A stretch of DNA of 59,834 nucleotides from Putridiphycobacter sp045110285 (GTDB lineage Bacteria; Bacteroidota; Bacteroidia; Flavobacteriales_D; Crocinitomicaceae): assembly GCA_045110285.1 (NCBI GenBank), contig JBGCGA010000060.1, positions 1 to 59,834 on the forward strand, written 5' to 3'. The notes under the pieces were generated by a model, which saw only the letters and a program-made list of their open reading frames with translations, made no database searches and was not told the origin of the DNA. Each line of letters begins with the position of its first letter. Position 1 is the first letter of the stretch. Shown piece by piece: positions 51,322 through 59,834 of the stretch. Made by a program: the position numbers and the translations under genes.

Positions 51322-51833
51322 AATTTATAATGTTTAAGCACTTCAGTAAAACAGATTTTAAACCACTCTGTATATTCGGTTGGATTGGTTTTTATTTGCT
51401 CTGCAATTATTGAAGGTGCTGTGTACTTGTAACTGTTAACCTCTGACTTATTGATGACCGGTTTAGTGTCTGATTTTCCTATAAAAACATGATCTAATTC
51501 ATGCTCGTACAAACCTTGATCGAGCTCAACTTTATACATAAAATTAAATGCATAATCCAATTCGCAAGTCATTCCCATTTCCTCCATCAGTCTGCGATAT
51601 GCGGCATCAATTGTATTTTCATTAATGCGAGGATGACTGCAACATGTATTGGTCCACAAGTTTGGTGAATGGTATTTTGAACTTGCTCTTTTTTGCAAAA
51701 GCATTTCGCCTTTTGAGTTGAAAACAAAAACTGAAAAAGCACGGTGAAGGACTCCTTTCTGATGGGCTTCCATTTTTTCCATTATTCCAAGTTCTTGGTC
51801 ATTTTCATCAACCAAAATCACGTTTTCTATCAT
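51318..51833 (-). CDS. idi: isopentenyl-diphosphate delta-isomerase (type I)
   Basis: A 171-residue Nudix-fold isomerase from the ATG at 51833. The ATG at 51860 would add nine residues not usual for the family, while MIENVILVDENDQELG is a standard start. Metal/active residues appear in WTNTCCSHPRINENTIDAAYRRLMEEMG, given here only as a family block, with the catalytic cysteine in CCSHP and the Nudix-like glutamates in RRLMEEMG. It balances IPP and DMAPP, the supply for carotenoids made by the genes at 0.7-8 kb. It is the upstream partner of the TIGR01777 gene. Confidence 0.9.
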   Translation of the reverse strand: MIENVILVDENDQELGIMEKMEAHQKGVLHRAFSVFVFNSKGEMLLQKRASSKYHSPNLWTNTCCSHPRINENTIDAAYRRLMEEMGMTCELDYAFNFMYKVELDQGLYEHELDHVFIGKSDTKPVINKSEVNSYKYTAPSIIAEQIKTNPTEYTEWFKICFTEVLKHYKL

Positions 51834-51898
51834 AATTGCATCCATTTTAATAGACTGCAAGATACCCGTAAATCGAAATTGATGAAGAAGTAAACGTT

Positions 51899-52522
51899 CT
51901 AAATTTTCTTAAAATACCTGACTTTAAATTGCGGTAGAATAAATGCATCATTTAATAATTTTAATACCGCAATTAAAATAACAATAATGACTATCGCTGG
52001 TTTTAAAAACATCCAACCTATAAAAACAAGTGCAACAAGCACAAAAACACTAAAAATAGATAATAAATTAATAATTAACATTTTATCCGGAGATTCCTGA
52101 TAAGGCAATTCTGTTTTGTAAAATGTCATTTTATCCTTAAAATAATTAATCAGAATTAAGAGCGGCAAAAACAGCCAGAATTCCCCTATTAAAAATGAAT
52201 TTATTTCCTCGTAAAAGTAACTGGTTTGGCAATCATAAATATACCTTAGAAAAAAGTGGGAGATAAGAGCAATTTCGGCTGAAAAAAGAACAATAAATAT
52301 GCCTATTGCCAATGGAAATAACCACTTTTTTTTAGGTCTAAATAATTTTTCTACAAATTTTAATCGAGCAAAAAAATTGATTTGGTTTCCGAGTTGGTCA
52401 ACCAAATAAAACAAAACAATTAACAGAAATGACCAATCAAATAATAAATATCCAACTATCGGAAAAAGAAATTCTAACCCGTATTGCTGTATGGTTGGGT
52501 TTTTCAAGGCCGAATTCATCAA
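51899..52522 (-). CDS. multi-span membrane protein of unknown function
   Basis: A 207-residue protein with about five membrane helices (near 15-42, 72-92, 110-126, 150-168, 172-190). Basic loops (KKKW, KVEKLFRPKKKW-like) favour a cytosolic orientation for the first loop. It shows FDWSFLLIVLFYLVDQLGNQ. No family is recognised. It starts in a 4-base overlap with the TPR lipoprotein gene. Confidence 0.6.
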   Translation of the reverse strand: MMNSALKNPTIQQYGLEFLFPIVGYLLFDWSFLLIVLFYLVDQLGNQINFFARLKFVEKLFRPKKKWLFPLAIGIFIVLFSAEIALISHFFLRYIYDCQTSYFYEEINSFLIGEFWLFLPLLILINYFKDKMTFYKTELPYQESPDKMLIINLLSIFSVFVLVALVFIGWMFLKPAIVIIVILIAVLKLLNDAFILPQFKVRYFKKI

Positions 52523-53547
52523 TTGGTTACTATCCTTAAATTTTTTCTAGCTAATTCAAATTCAGGATCAATTTCAATAGCCTTCTTATAATTCCTGATA
52601 GCACCCTCTTTATCTCCTTTATACTCTTGCGATAATCCTAAATTATTGTATGCTCTGGCTGAGAGGGAATCAATGTTGAGAGCGGCTTTAAAAAAGTAAA
52701 TGGCACTATCGTATTCTCTATCGATACTTAATTGAATGTAGCCTTGATTGTAGTGCGCATCAAAGTATAGGCTATCGAAGCCAACAATTTTTCGATAGCA
52801 GTATTTCGCTTGCTCATACTTTTTTTTGCTTTGATAATAGGTTCCCTTTGAATACCAAGCCAAGCTACTTTGTGGTGCAGCATCAATGGCAGAACTATAA
52901 TAATCAATTGCCAAATCATTATCTTCCATAGTGTTCATGTCACCTAGCATAATATAAGCTTCAAAATAATCAGGCTTTAACTCAGTAGCGGTTTGAAAAG
53001 AACTTTTAGACCTCGTCCAACTTTCCTCTCTTTTAGTCTTATCAAAATCGGCCCGATAAATTAAGCCCTCTAGAAAATATGCTGAAGGCAAATTTTTATT
53101 AATACTGTAAGCCTTGTTTAAATAGACAGTGGCCATACCTGGATTGTCTAACAGCGTATATATATGGCCCATTCCAACATAAGCATTGGCATTTAAAGAA
53201 TCGTACTTTAATGCATACTCATAATTATACTTAGCACCAGCAAGGTCTAGGTAAGCAATTAATACGTCAGCATATTTTACTCTGTAATTTGCGTTTGTTG
53301 AGTCTCTTAAAATTGCTTCTTCGTAATCATGCTTAGCATCATTGACATTTCCTATTCTGAAAAAATACTTTGCTCTTTTAGCCCAATGGAAAGCATCTTG
53401 ACTATTTCTGTTAATATTATCAGACAAGTACTTCAAACTATCTACTGCCTCAACATTTTCCTTTACTTCGGTTTCACTTTCATTAGACTTATTGGTGTTG
53501 CAAGACAGAAAAAACGGAATAGCTAGCAATAGAAAAAGGTATTTCAT
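52519..53547 (-). CDS. TPR lipoprotein
   Basis: A 342-residue lipoprotein: signal MKYLFLLLAIPFFLSC (C16), an acidic linker, then tetratricopeptide repeats over nearly all the mature part (for example DAFHWAKRAKYFFRIGNVNDAKHDYE; ARAYNNLGLSQEYKGDKEGAIRNYKKAIEIDPEFE). It should act as a periplasm-facing or surface scaffold. It is the first gene of the unit with the membrane protein downstream. Confidence 0.82.
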   Translation of the reverse strand: MKYLFLLLAIPFFLSCNTNKSNESETEVKENVEAVDSLKYLSDNINRNSQDAFHWAKRAKYFFRIGNVNDAKHDYEEAILRDSTNANYRVKYADVLIAYLDLAGAKYNYEYALKYDSLNANAYVGMGHIYTLLDNPGMATVYLNKAYSINKNLPSAYFLEGLIYRADFDKTKREESWTRSKSSFQTATELKPDYFEAYIMLGDMNTMEDNDLAIDYYSSAIDAAPQSSLAWYSKGTYYQSKKKYEQAKYCYRKIVGFDSLYFDAHYNQGYIQLSIDREYDSAIYFFKAALNIDSLSARAYNNLGLSQEYKGDKEGAIRNYKKAIEIDPEFELARKNLRIVTN

Positions 53548-53562
53548 ACTTCAAATTTTTTA

Positions 53563-53570
53563 CAAAAATA
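53563..53570 (-). promoter_or_regulatory. -7 box (TATTTTTG) of the TPR lipoprotein gene
   Basis: Exact TAnnTTTG match on the minus strand, 16 bases before the ATG. Confidence 0.45.
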
Positions 53571-53644
53571 ATCGAATATTTTAAGAATACTGAAAAATGA
53601 CAATGATAGGTATTGAGTCGTATCAACCATTGATTAAACCGAAC

Positions 53645-54889
53645 TTACAGTTTATCAATAAACTTAGTGAAGAGCAATTGTGTTTCATTAAAATTTTCCA
53701 AACTTGTATTTTCAGATTTGTCATTCACGTCGTGATAATTTTTACAATCACCCATTGAATACACAAAAAACGACGGCACGCCAGTTTGACTAAAAAAGAA
53801 ATGATCAGAATTTTGAGTTGGTCCCCTGGGCTTAATTTTTGGCAAATAATTTCCTTTTTTATTCAGCTTCTGCAATAATTTAAAATGCTTTTTATGTATA
53901 GTTCCATTTACCGCCGTGATACCTTCACTAGCGCTTCCTAAAATATCAATATTTAATAAAAAACGAATCTGACTCAATTCGAAAAATGGATGTCTTACAA
54001 AATATTTAGAACCCTCCAATCCGGCCTCCTCTCCACTGAAAAAGATAAAAACTAGTGAGTATTTCGGGAGGTTTAAACTATAATGTTTGGCAAGCGACAA
54101 TAACATGGCAGTGCCACTTGCATTGTCGTTTGCTCCCGGGAAGATGGCTTGACCCATTTTACCTAAGTGGTCGTAGTGACCAGTAATAACAATGAATTTT
54201 TTCATTTTCCTTCCTGGAATATAACCAATCACATTCTTACTTTCGTGCCTTTTTTTAAATTCAGGTTTAATATTAAGTCTAATGGTGGTCGACTTTTTAT
54301 AGGCCTTTCCTAAAACTACAACAAATGCTTTTTTATTCTGCTTTCTTCCAACACTATACATTAGTTTTTGATTGGTAATCCAAATCACAGGTAATATTTT
54401 ATTGGCCTCGTGTGCCAAGCCCATAAAGTATTGAATACTATCTTTCCTTAAAATTGACCTACTATCAAATACAAGTACAGTTCTGTGACTGACAGATGAC
54501 AGGGCATTCTTCAATTCTTTCTCTATACTTTTTGGATTCACTACTAGCGGAATGTACTCTCCTATACATTGCCCAGAATTTGGATTTACTAAATAATCAA
54601 CACCAGCCTCCAAAGTATCTTCTCCCAGTACGACCGAAATTTTAGTGGGAAAAGTATTGACGTCAAATGCGTAATTTTGAGCATATGATCGGCCAGGAAA
54701 AGGCGCTACATTATGATTTTTAAGTTGATTAATAAGATAACTCGCAGCTTTATCGGCACCATCATCAACATATCCTCTACCGGCAAAAAAATCACTACAC
54801 AGTGCACCTAAAATTTCTTTAGCATAATCTTTCTGACCAAATGAAAAGGCTGACCAACCAAAAAACAGTATGATAATTAGTGTTTTCAA
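53645..54889 (-). CDS. M28 family zinc peptidase
   Basis: A 414-residue exported aminopeptidase-like protein with a signal peptide (MKTLIIILFFGWSAFSFGQ). Between the signal and the protease domain is a PA-like insert (about 85-200). Zinc ligands of the M28 fold are visible: H238 (TGHYDHLG), D255 (GANDNASG), E287/E288 (FSGEEAGLEG), D315 (NIDILG) and H386 (KNYHDVND). All expected ligands are present, so it is likely active. It starts in a 4-base overlap with the acidic coiled-coil protein upstream. Confidence 0.9.
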   Translation of the reverse strand: MKTLIIILFFGWSAFSFGQKDYAKEILGALCSDFFAGRGYVDDGADKAASYLINQLKNHNVAPFPGRSYAQNYAFDVNTFPTKISVVLGEDTLEAGVDYLVNPNSGQCIGEYIPLVVNPKSIEKELKNALSSVSHRTVLVFDSRSILRKDSIQYFMGLAHEANKILPVIWITNQKLMYSVGRKQNKKAFVVVLGKAYKKSTTIRLNIKPEFKKRHESKNVIGYIPGRKMKKFIVITGHYDHLGKMGQAIFPGANDNASGTAMLLSLAKHYSLNLPKYSLVFIFFSGEEAGLEGSKYFVRHPFFELSQIRFLLNIDILGSASEGITAVNGTIHKKHFKLLQKLNKKGNYLPKIKPRGPTQNSDHFFFSQTGVPSFFVYSMGDCKNYHDVNDKSENTSLENFNETQLLFTKFIDKL

Positions 54890-55575
54890 CCTAAATACCT
54901 TCTTTCAACTAATTCTATAAACCCAACAGCAGTAGCATTGTCTGCTTGCCATCCTTGTTCTGTTTTCAGTTTATTGATCTTACTAAATGCTTCTTCTTGA
55001 GATGCACATGAGTTTAATTCACCAATGGCGGCATTATATGCATTTCCGTCGCCATTAAACAAATCGTTAACATATAAGAACTTTCTGTTAATGCCTATGT
55101 GTTCTTTCAAATCTGCGATAGCTGCTTTTTCAAATTTCTTAGCAAACGAACCATCTTCTTTTTTAAAATTATCATTTAATGACTTATCATCCTCATCATC
55201 TTTCTCTTTGTGACTGTCATTTACAGAAGCGACATGTTCAGACTCGTCTTCCACTATTGCTTCTTCTGGTTCAGCAATAACTTCTTTATCATTTGCACTA
55301 AAATCAAACATCATCATGTCTTCTTCTGGAGTTTCTGATTCGATAGTTTCTAATTCTTCCTCTTCCAGGACAGGTTCTGCAGTTTGAGTAGGCGGCAATT
55401 CTCTGTCTTCATAAGCCTTATATCTTATCACTACTAATCGTTCATATAGCTCTTTGGCTTGGTCAGTTAATAGTTCAATTTCGTTTAATTGTAGCCCCCC
55501 ATTGGCTAAAAGATCTAACTTTTCAGCTAACTCATTTGTTAATTCTTTCAACGATTGATAATTTGTTTTACCCAT
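54886..55575 (-). CDS. acidic coiled-coil protein of unknown function
   Basis: A 229-residue cytosolic protein. Residues 1-55 form a coiled-coil-like helix (ELTNELAEKLDLLANGGLQL; LLTDQAKELYERLVVIRYKAYEDRE). The centre (about 65-130) is a disordered, very acidic stretch. The C-terminal part (about 145-229) holds the conserved-looking DLKEHIGINRKFLYVNDLFNGDGNAYNAAI. It resembles Bacteroidota proteins whose role is not known. It is immediately upstream of the M28 peptidase, which overlaps it by 4 bases. Confidence 0.65.
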   Translation of the reverse strand: MGKTNYQSLKELTNELAEKLDLLANGGLQLNEIELLTDQAKELYERLVVIRYKAYEDRELPPTQTAEPVLEEEELETIESETPEEDMMMFDFSANDKEVIAEPEEAIVEDESEHVASVNDSHKEKDDEDDKSLNDNFKKEDGSFAKKFEKAAIADLKEHIGINRKFLYVNDLFNGDGNAYNAAIGELNSCASQEEAFSKINKLKTEQGWQADNATAVGFIELVERRYLG

Positions 55576-55621
55576 TTTTTACGACTTATTCACAATTACT
55601 AGTAAGGTATAAAATTAAGTT

Positions 55622-55629
55622 TATATTTG
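55622..55629 (+). promoter_or_regulatory. -7 box (TATATTTG) of tdk
   Basis: Exact TAnnTTTG match, 19 bases before the TTG start at 55649. Supports the use of that unusual start. Confidence 0.5.
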
Positions 55630-55648
55630 ATAAAAAAACCTGAAAACC

Positions 55649-56260
55649 TTGAAAATTTACAACGAAAAGGCTGTTAGCATCTCGCTTGAAAGTCAATTTA
55701 CCAATCGCGAAAAGAATGCGCAATTGCGAGTAATCTGCGGACCTATGTTTTCGGGCAAAACAAAGACCCTAATTAGAGTGATAAACGATTACAAAGCGGC
55801 TAATAAGTCTGTGATTGTTTTTAAGCCAAAAATTGATAACCGTTATGCCACCGACAAAGTGGTATCACACGATAAAGACTCAGTTGCTGCTGTTGAGGTT
55901 TCTAAGCCAAAACAAATCGTTGATTTAATGCATTCTGCAGACGTCGTAGCAATAGATGAAATTCAATTTTTTGATGAATCCATAGTGAAAGTATGTGAGT
56001 TAATTGCAGAGCAAGGTAAAACGTGTATTGTTTCTGGTTTAGATTTAGACTATACTGCTAAACCCTTTGGTTCAATGCCTGAGATCTTAGCTGTGGCAGA
56101 TGAAATAATTAAACTGAATTCAGTTTGTACTTTTTGTTCTGGACATGCTCGCTTTACACATAGAATAAGTGGTGAATCAGAATTAGTTGTATTGGGTGAA
56201 AAAAACAAATATACTCCGTTATGTAGGTCTTGTTATCAAGAAATAACAAGTTATAAATAA
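55649..56260 (+). CDS. tdk: thymidine kinase, with a TTG start
   Basis: A 203-residue type II thymidine kinase that phosphorylates thymidine. The P-loop GPMFSGKTKTL lies near residues 31-41, the Walker B-like DEIQFF near 99-104, the lid with GLDLDYTAKPFG, and two zinc-type cysteine pairs CTFC (152-155) and CRSC. The first in-frame ATG is inside the P-loop, so the start must be upstream. TTG at 55649 gives a sensible N-terminus and matches the -7 box at 55622. Confidence 0.93.
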   Translation: MKIYNEKAVSISLESQFTNREKNAQLRVICGPMFSGKTKTLIRVINDYKAANKSVIVFKPKIDNRYATDKVVSHDKDSVAAVEVSKPKQIVDLMHSADVVAIDEIQFFDESIVKVCELIAEQGKTCIVSGLDLDYTAKPFGSMPEILAVADEIIKLNSVCTFCSGHARFTHRISGESELVVLGEKNKYTPLCRSCYQEITSYK

Positions 56261-56340
56261 GGGTTAATACCTAAATTTATAAATTACAATTTTACAGACA
56301 ATAGATAAGCCTGAACCGCTTGGAATTATTTTTACCACAA

Positions 56341-57330
56341 ATGAAAAATCTCATTCAATATATTATTAGACTGTATAGAATTTTGAGAGTAATAATTGTG
56401 CGGAAGGTTATTCATTTGAGCCGTAAAATTGTCATTCCTGGTTTTGAAGGTATTTCGTTGTGGGAAATCCTATTTTTCTTTGTTTGGTCCATTAGAAAAG
56501 GACTGATTTCAACCCGTGCCTCATCACTTGCCTTTCATTTTTATTTAGCACTAATTCCTTTTGCTTTAGTTTTAGTGGTGTCGTGCGCGTACGTACCATT
56601 TTTTGATCTAAAGCAAGATATTATCCCAATTCTATCAGGTTTTATTCCTGAATTGCTAGTTGACAAATTTATTGAGGGGCTTAACGAATTCGAAAACTCA
56701 ACGGTAAATTCTATTATTTCAATTGGATTTATAATAGCACTTTACTTTATATCTAATGGCTTTTCAGTTATGATCAGAGCATTTAACAGCTCTAAAATTA
56801 AATTTGAAAAACGGTCATGGGTATCCAATAAGCTAATATCCATTGCTTTAGTTTTTGGATTTGTATTTTCAATATTGCTCATCTTTTTATTTATGGTTTG
56901 GCAAAGAAAACTTCTTTTAATTGGAGCTGAAAATTTCGCCTTTATTGAAAATAATCATGATTGGATGAATTATGGATTTGCCTTTTTATTTATCGGCGCA
57001 ATTATTTACTTTGGAATTGCTGTATTGTATTATTTAGGACCCGCAAAACGAAGTAATTTTAGGTTCTTTTCTGCTGGTGCTACACTTGCCACCGTACTCA
57101 TCATTTTAATATTTTTACTGTATTCTTTTTATATCCAAAATTTTGCGAATTACAATGCGCTTTACGGTTCTGTAGGTACAGTAATTATTATTCTAATGTG
57201 GATTTACTTGAATGCTTACGCCTTGTTAATAGGATTTGAATTGAATGCCAGTATTCATGGAGCGGTGATGAGAAAAAAACTAGATAACTACAGTAAATTA
57301 GAAGGTGGAGTACCTGACATTTATCAATAA
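56341..57330 (+). CDS. YihY/virulence factor BrkB family membrane protein
   Basis: A 329-residue protein from the ATG at 56341; the TTG at 56320 would only add MELFLPQ. It has six or seven membrane helices. The family's first block is STRASSLAFHFYLALIPFALVLV (about 55-77). GSVGTVIIILMWIYLNAYALLIGFELNA closes the membrane part. Older annotation as ribonuclease BN is an error carried over from a wrong gene assignment. Transport or export is suspected, but not shown. Confidence 0.86.
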   Translation: MKNLIQYIIRLYRILRVIIVRKVIHLSRKIVIPGFEGISLWEILFFFVWSIRKGLISTRASSLAFHFYLALIPFALVLVVSCAYVPFFDLKQDIIPILSGFIPELLVDKFIEGLNEFENSTVNSIISIGFIIALYFISNGFSVMIRAFNSSKIKFEKRSWVSNKLISIALVFGFVFSILLIFLFMVWQRKLLLIGAENFAFIENNHDWMNYGFAFLFIGAIIYFGIAVLYYLGPAKRSNFRFFSAGATLATVLIILIFLLYSFYIQNFANYNALYGSVGTVIIILMWIYLNAYALLIGFELNASIHGAVMRKKLDNYSKLEGGVPDIYQ

Positions 57331-57366
57331 GTAAAATTTAGGCATACATTATTCACAGTTTATCAA

Positions 57367-57374
57367 TAACTTTG
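57367..57374 (+). promoter_or_regulatory. -7 box (TAACTTTG) of the YceI gene
   Basis: Exact TAnnTTTG match, 30 bases before the ATG at 57405; it overlaps the ATT start codon candidate region that would extend the ORF. Confidence 0.45.
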
Positions 57375-57404
57375 ATTTTTAAATTCGAACTTAAAATTTT
57401 CAAA

Positions 57405-58034
57405 ATGAAATCAATTAAAAAACTATCAATTTTCGCAATTAGCAGCTTACTTATTATTTCGTGTTCAGGAGAGGCAACGCCTGAAGCTCCAGAAAAATCA
57501 GCAGAACCATGTTTATATAATTATGACAAAACAACATCCTCAGTTGAATGGACGGCATTCAAATTTACTGAAAAGAAAGGAGTAGGTGGAAAATTTGAAA
57601 AAGTAAATGTTTTAATTTCTGCTCCAGCAGAAGATATGTTTCAGACTTTAACTGGTGCCAGTTTCACCATACCAGTTGAAACGGTGAACTCTGCAAACGA
57701 AGACAGAGACATGAAAATTAAAGCACACTTTTTTGGCTCAATGGAATCTACGTCAGTTATTTCAGGTTTAGTAAAAAGTATTGATTCAAAAAGTGCAACG
57801 GTTGAATTAACTATGAATGGGGTTTCTCACGATTACGAGGGGCCTGTTACAGTAGATGGCGAAACCATAGGGTTTTCAAGTACAATTAATTTAACAGACT
57901 TTGAAGCAGAATATGCAATTGACTCTTTAAATACAGTATGTGATGACTTGCATAAAGGAGCTGATGGAGTTAGTAAATTATGGACTGAAGTAGATATTAA
58001 TGTTACAACGACCTTAAAAAAAGTTTGCCCATAG
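57405..58034 (+). CDS. YceI-family lipoprotein
   Basis: A 209-residue lipoprotein from the ATG at 57405 (an upstream start at 57372 lies on the -7 box). The signal MKSIKKLSIFAISSLLIISC ends at C20. The lipocalin-like YceI domain follows: SSVEWTAFKFTEKKGVGGKF, the TIPVETVNSANEDRDMKI block, and MNGVSHDYEGPV. YceI proteins bind isoprenoid or amide-like hydrophobic ligands in their barrel. A link with the isoprenoid genes of this window is only a thought. Confidence 0.87.
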   Translation: MKSIKKLSIFAISSLLIISCSGEATPEAPEKSAEPCLYNYDKTTSSVEWTAFKFTEKKGVGGKFEKVNVLISAPAEDMFQTLTGASFTIPVETVNSANEDRDMKIKAHFFGSMESTSVISGLVKSIDSKSATVELTMNGVSHDYEGPVTVDGETIGFSSTINLTDFEAEYAIDSLNTVCDDLHKGADGVSKLWTEVDINVTTTLKKVCP

Positions 58035-58045
58035 GTATAGCGAGG

Positions 58046-59605
58046 CTACAAAAAGTGAAAGCATCTGTTCTTAAGCAGATGCTTTTTTATTTCTAGGTAT
58101 GATTTTCGCTTTATTTTACTGCTTAACCATGCCCCAAAATCAAAATACTCAAAAGCAATCCTTTCGAATTTATCATCTTTAAATTTTTCAATTTCAGGAG
58201 CAAACTCAAGTAGAATATCTTCTAGTTCAAATTCAGTAATAGTGGCGGATTTAATTTTACTAATTATTTTTAAAAACACGCTTTCAAATTGATACAATCT
58301 ATTTTTATATTTTAGGAACCGTTTTGTGCTCGTTAGCACATATGGCAGATATCGGTAGTTTTTTAGTTCAAAATGTATGATTAATTGTAGAATTTGAGCA
58401 AAGGAAAAAATATCTTCTTTCGCCAAATTTTGCTTATCATTAATTACATTATTAATAGAAACCAAAGCTTGTTTATAATTGTTATGAGCTAAATAGTAAA
58501 CCCCTAACTGAAAATAAAAATATGCTTTTCTGATTGGATTAATATCCTTATTATATTCAGATAGCCCTTTTTCAATTACTTCTATGATATCCTTTCCATC
58601 ACAATTTGTATCATTTTCAATACAATTGAACAATTTCAAACTATAGTAACTTGAAAAATATTTGACTTTCAAATCTCTGCTTTGTGTGTATTCTTTTTGC
58701 AAGCTCTCTATGGTTTCAAGATAATGATTGGCCTTTTCAAATTTGCGAAGCTTTATACAGGTGTACGATAAATTAGTTAAGAGCGATAAATACTTGCCTT
58801 TGTCCTTTTTAAACAAAACATCATTCTGAGTACTTAATTTTTCAATCTCTGCTAAATTTCTGAAACAGTTCTCGGAATCATGAATGGCAAAATAATAAGC
58901 ACTTAATATTTGATGAACAAGATATTTATTTTCAATTGAACCTGCTTCAATCTTATTACCCAACACAGGCCGAACAATTTTGGTTAGAATTTTTACGTCG
59001 TCATTCGATCTAATGATTCCAATAGAATGAATTTTTTTGAATAATTCTGTTTTTAAATACCATAACTCTGATTTTTTTGCAATAATTTCTGCTAAATCTT
59101 TTTCTTCTTGCGCCATTTCAAAAAATTCTTCCGCGGATTTTGTTGTATAAAAATGCTGCTCATAATATTGCTTTTTGGCTTGTAATGCTTGGAGCCTAAT
59201 TTGGTTTAAATGATATTTTTCAGCTTTTTTTATGACGCTATCTAATAACTTTTTGGATTGATTATACAAACCCTTTTCAAATAAAATATTTGCACTTTGA
59301 ATGCTGTTGGTCAATTCCACATCAATGCTAGATTTGGCGTAAAATAAATTCAAACTATCTAAGATTTGATGATAAAGCCTGTATTTAGCAATGGAAAACT
59401 TATTCAGAAAATTCTTTCCTTCAAAATCTTTAAAAAGCTTTTTTTCATCATAAGTTTTCTGTTTGGATATATAGTCAAATAATTGTAGTGAATTATTGTC
59501 CTCTCCTATTGTATGCCGTCCGGCATGAAGCTTAAAAAAACGTTTTTCAGTTTTACTGAGTGTCGTAATTAATTCAAATAGAGTATCAGAAGTAGAGTTT
59601 GCCAT
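58046..59605 (-). CDS. large helical-repeat protein of unknown function
   Basis: A 519-residue cytosolic protein, nearly all helical, with TPR-like spacing (ALQAKKQYYEQHFYTTKSAEEFF; YFYFQLGVYYLAHNNYKQALVSI). Its start, SDTLFELITTLSKTEKRFFKLH, is a block I recognise from Bacteroidota hypothetical proteins. It has no signal peptide or catalytic motif. Its last dozen codons include the terminator hairpin of the convergent YceI gene. Function unknown. Confidence 0.7.
   Translation of the reverse strand: MANSTSDTLFELITTLSKTEKRFFKLHAGRHTIGEDNNSLQLFDYISKQKTYDEKKLFKDFEGKNFLNKFSIAKYRLYHQILDSLNLFYAKSSIDVELTNSIQSANILFEKGLYNQSKKLLDSVIKKAEKYHLNQIRLQALQAKKQYYEQHFYTTKSAEEFFEMAQEEKDLAEIIAKKSELWYLKTELFKKIHSIGIIRSNDDVKILTKIVRPVLGNKIEAGSIENKYLVHQILSAYYFAIHDSENCFRNLAEIEKLSTQNDVLFKKDKGKYLSLLTNLSYTCIKLRKFEKANHYLETIESLQKEYTQSRDLKVKYFSSYYSLKLFNCIENDTNCDGKDIIEVIEKGLSEYNKDINPIRKAYFYFQLGVYYLAHNNYKQALVSINNVINDKQNLAKEDIFSFAQILQLIIHFELKNYRYLPYVLTSTKRFLKYKNRLYQFESVFLKIISKIKSATITEFELEDILLEFAPEIEKFKDDKFERIAFEYFDFGAWLSSKIKRKSYLEIKKHLLKNRCFHFL
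58058..58088. terminator. rho-independent terminator overlapping the end of the next gene
   Basis: AAAGCATCTG/CAGATGCTTT stem, 7-base loop, T run. It serves the YceI gene and lies within the last codons of the convergent gene. Confidence 0.85.
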
Positions 59606-59700
59606 ATGCTTGGGTTTACTTAAATGTACAGCAATAGCCTTTTGACAAGTATAAAAAAAATGTAAACTGCCTACAACATTGATTTATTGGCAGAAAACAA

Positions 59701-59834
59701 TTATTGTTTAATCACTCTTACTTTTTCAGTAGATGCTTCTGAGTTTACTTCTACAACGTACATTCCAGACTCAAGGTCAGTCATGTCGATTGTGAAGTTT
59801 CCAGAATGATTTGATACATCTTGAGAAACAATCA
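59701..59834 (-). CDS. T9SS type A sorting tail of a secreted protein (start outside the window)
   Basis: The minus-strand frame is open from the window edge to the TAA at 59701-59703. The translation ends in DMTDLESGMYVVEV and KVRVIKQ, a typical type IX secretion C-terminal sorting domain (GxYxVxV...KxxxxK). The cargo lies outside the window. It shows that the organism has a T9SS, which is restricted to Bacteroidota. Confidence 0.82.
   Translation of the reverse strand, partial: IVSQDVSNHSGNFTIDMTDLESGMYVVEVNSEASTEKVRVIKQ

Noticed and set aside
56341..57330. Ribonuclease BN (tRNA processing)
   Set aside because: The historical label is wrong for the YihY family; the protein is an integral membrane protein with no nuclease motif.
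1..59834. CRISPR array, prophage, insertion sequence or toxin-antitoxin pair
   Set aside because: No regularly spaced repeats, integrase, transposase, phage structural gene or clear toxin-antitoxin signature was seen in the translations.

Overview
The window is a visibly AT-rich stretch of a Bacteroidota chromosome, most likely an aerobic, probably marine member of the Flavobacteriales. The evidence is the promoter style (TAnnTTTG -7 boxes, little Shine-Dalgarno signal), a type IX secretion (T9SS type A) sorting tail at the right edge, many Bacteroidota-restricted families (DUF2723, DUF3127, DUF5723, DUF2911, TIGR01777) and an NhaD-type Na+/H+ antiporter. No phage, insertion sequence or CRISPR array was seen. 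Genes are tightly packed, with many 4-base overlaps and several convergent pairs that abut or overlap.

Layout. 0-0.7 kb: tail of a PhnA/YjdM gene and a small STAS-like protein. 0.7-8 kb: a leftward, translationally coupled carotenoid operon crtB, unknown secreted protein, CPD photolyase, crtD, cruF, crtZ, fused lycopene cyclase, crtI. A crtA-type oxygenase lies at 9.2 kb under its own promoter. Together these fit the route lycopene > gamma-carotene > saproxanthin > myxol. Idi, the isoprenoid isomerase, is at 51.3 kb; no GGPP synthase is in the window. 11.2-11.4 kb: tRNA-Val(UAC) with a duplicated 3' end and terminator. 11.5-17.3 kb: folC, tonB/exbD/exbB, nhaD and an amino-acid dehydrogenase. 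17.5-20.5 kb: kynureninase operon. 20.6-24.8 kb: a four-gene operon of a sterol-desaturase-family hydroxylase, a ketoacyl synthase III fused to a heme-oxygenase-like diiron domain, an acyl desaturase and an unknown protein. This is my best candidate for an undescribed lipid pathway.

25-33.5 kb: RDD protein, a pterin synthase (PTPS/QueD), an outer-membrane DUF5723 protein with a large lipoprotein, and a DNA-repair group (AlkD-like, Ung, 3'-5' exonuclease). 33.5-39 kb: a TPR-LuxR membrane regulator, membrane and secreted unknowns, gamma carbonic anhydrase, flavin reductase, DUF3127. 39-47 kb: polysaccharide deacetylase, the giant DUF2723 protein, RidA/AmnD-like deaminase, TonB, AnmK. 47-59.8 kb: acyl-CoA dehydrogenase, thioredoxin, radical SAM/SPASM protein, Idi, TPR lipoprotein, M28 peptidase, thymidine kinase, YihY, YceI, a helical-repeat protein and the T9SS-cargo tail.

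Likely regulatory DNA stands out at four places: two 13-bp palindromes 21 bp apart in front of crtB, a pair of palindromes in front of the ketosynthase-diiron operon, and single palindromes in front of the amino-acid dehydrogenase gene and of a secreted unknown at 36.6 kb. All functions are inferred from reading translations and motifs; no database search was possible.
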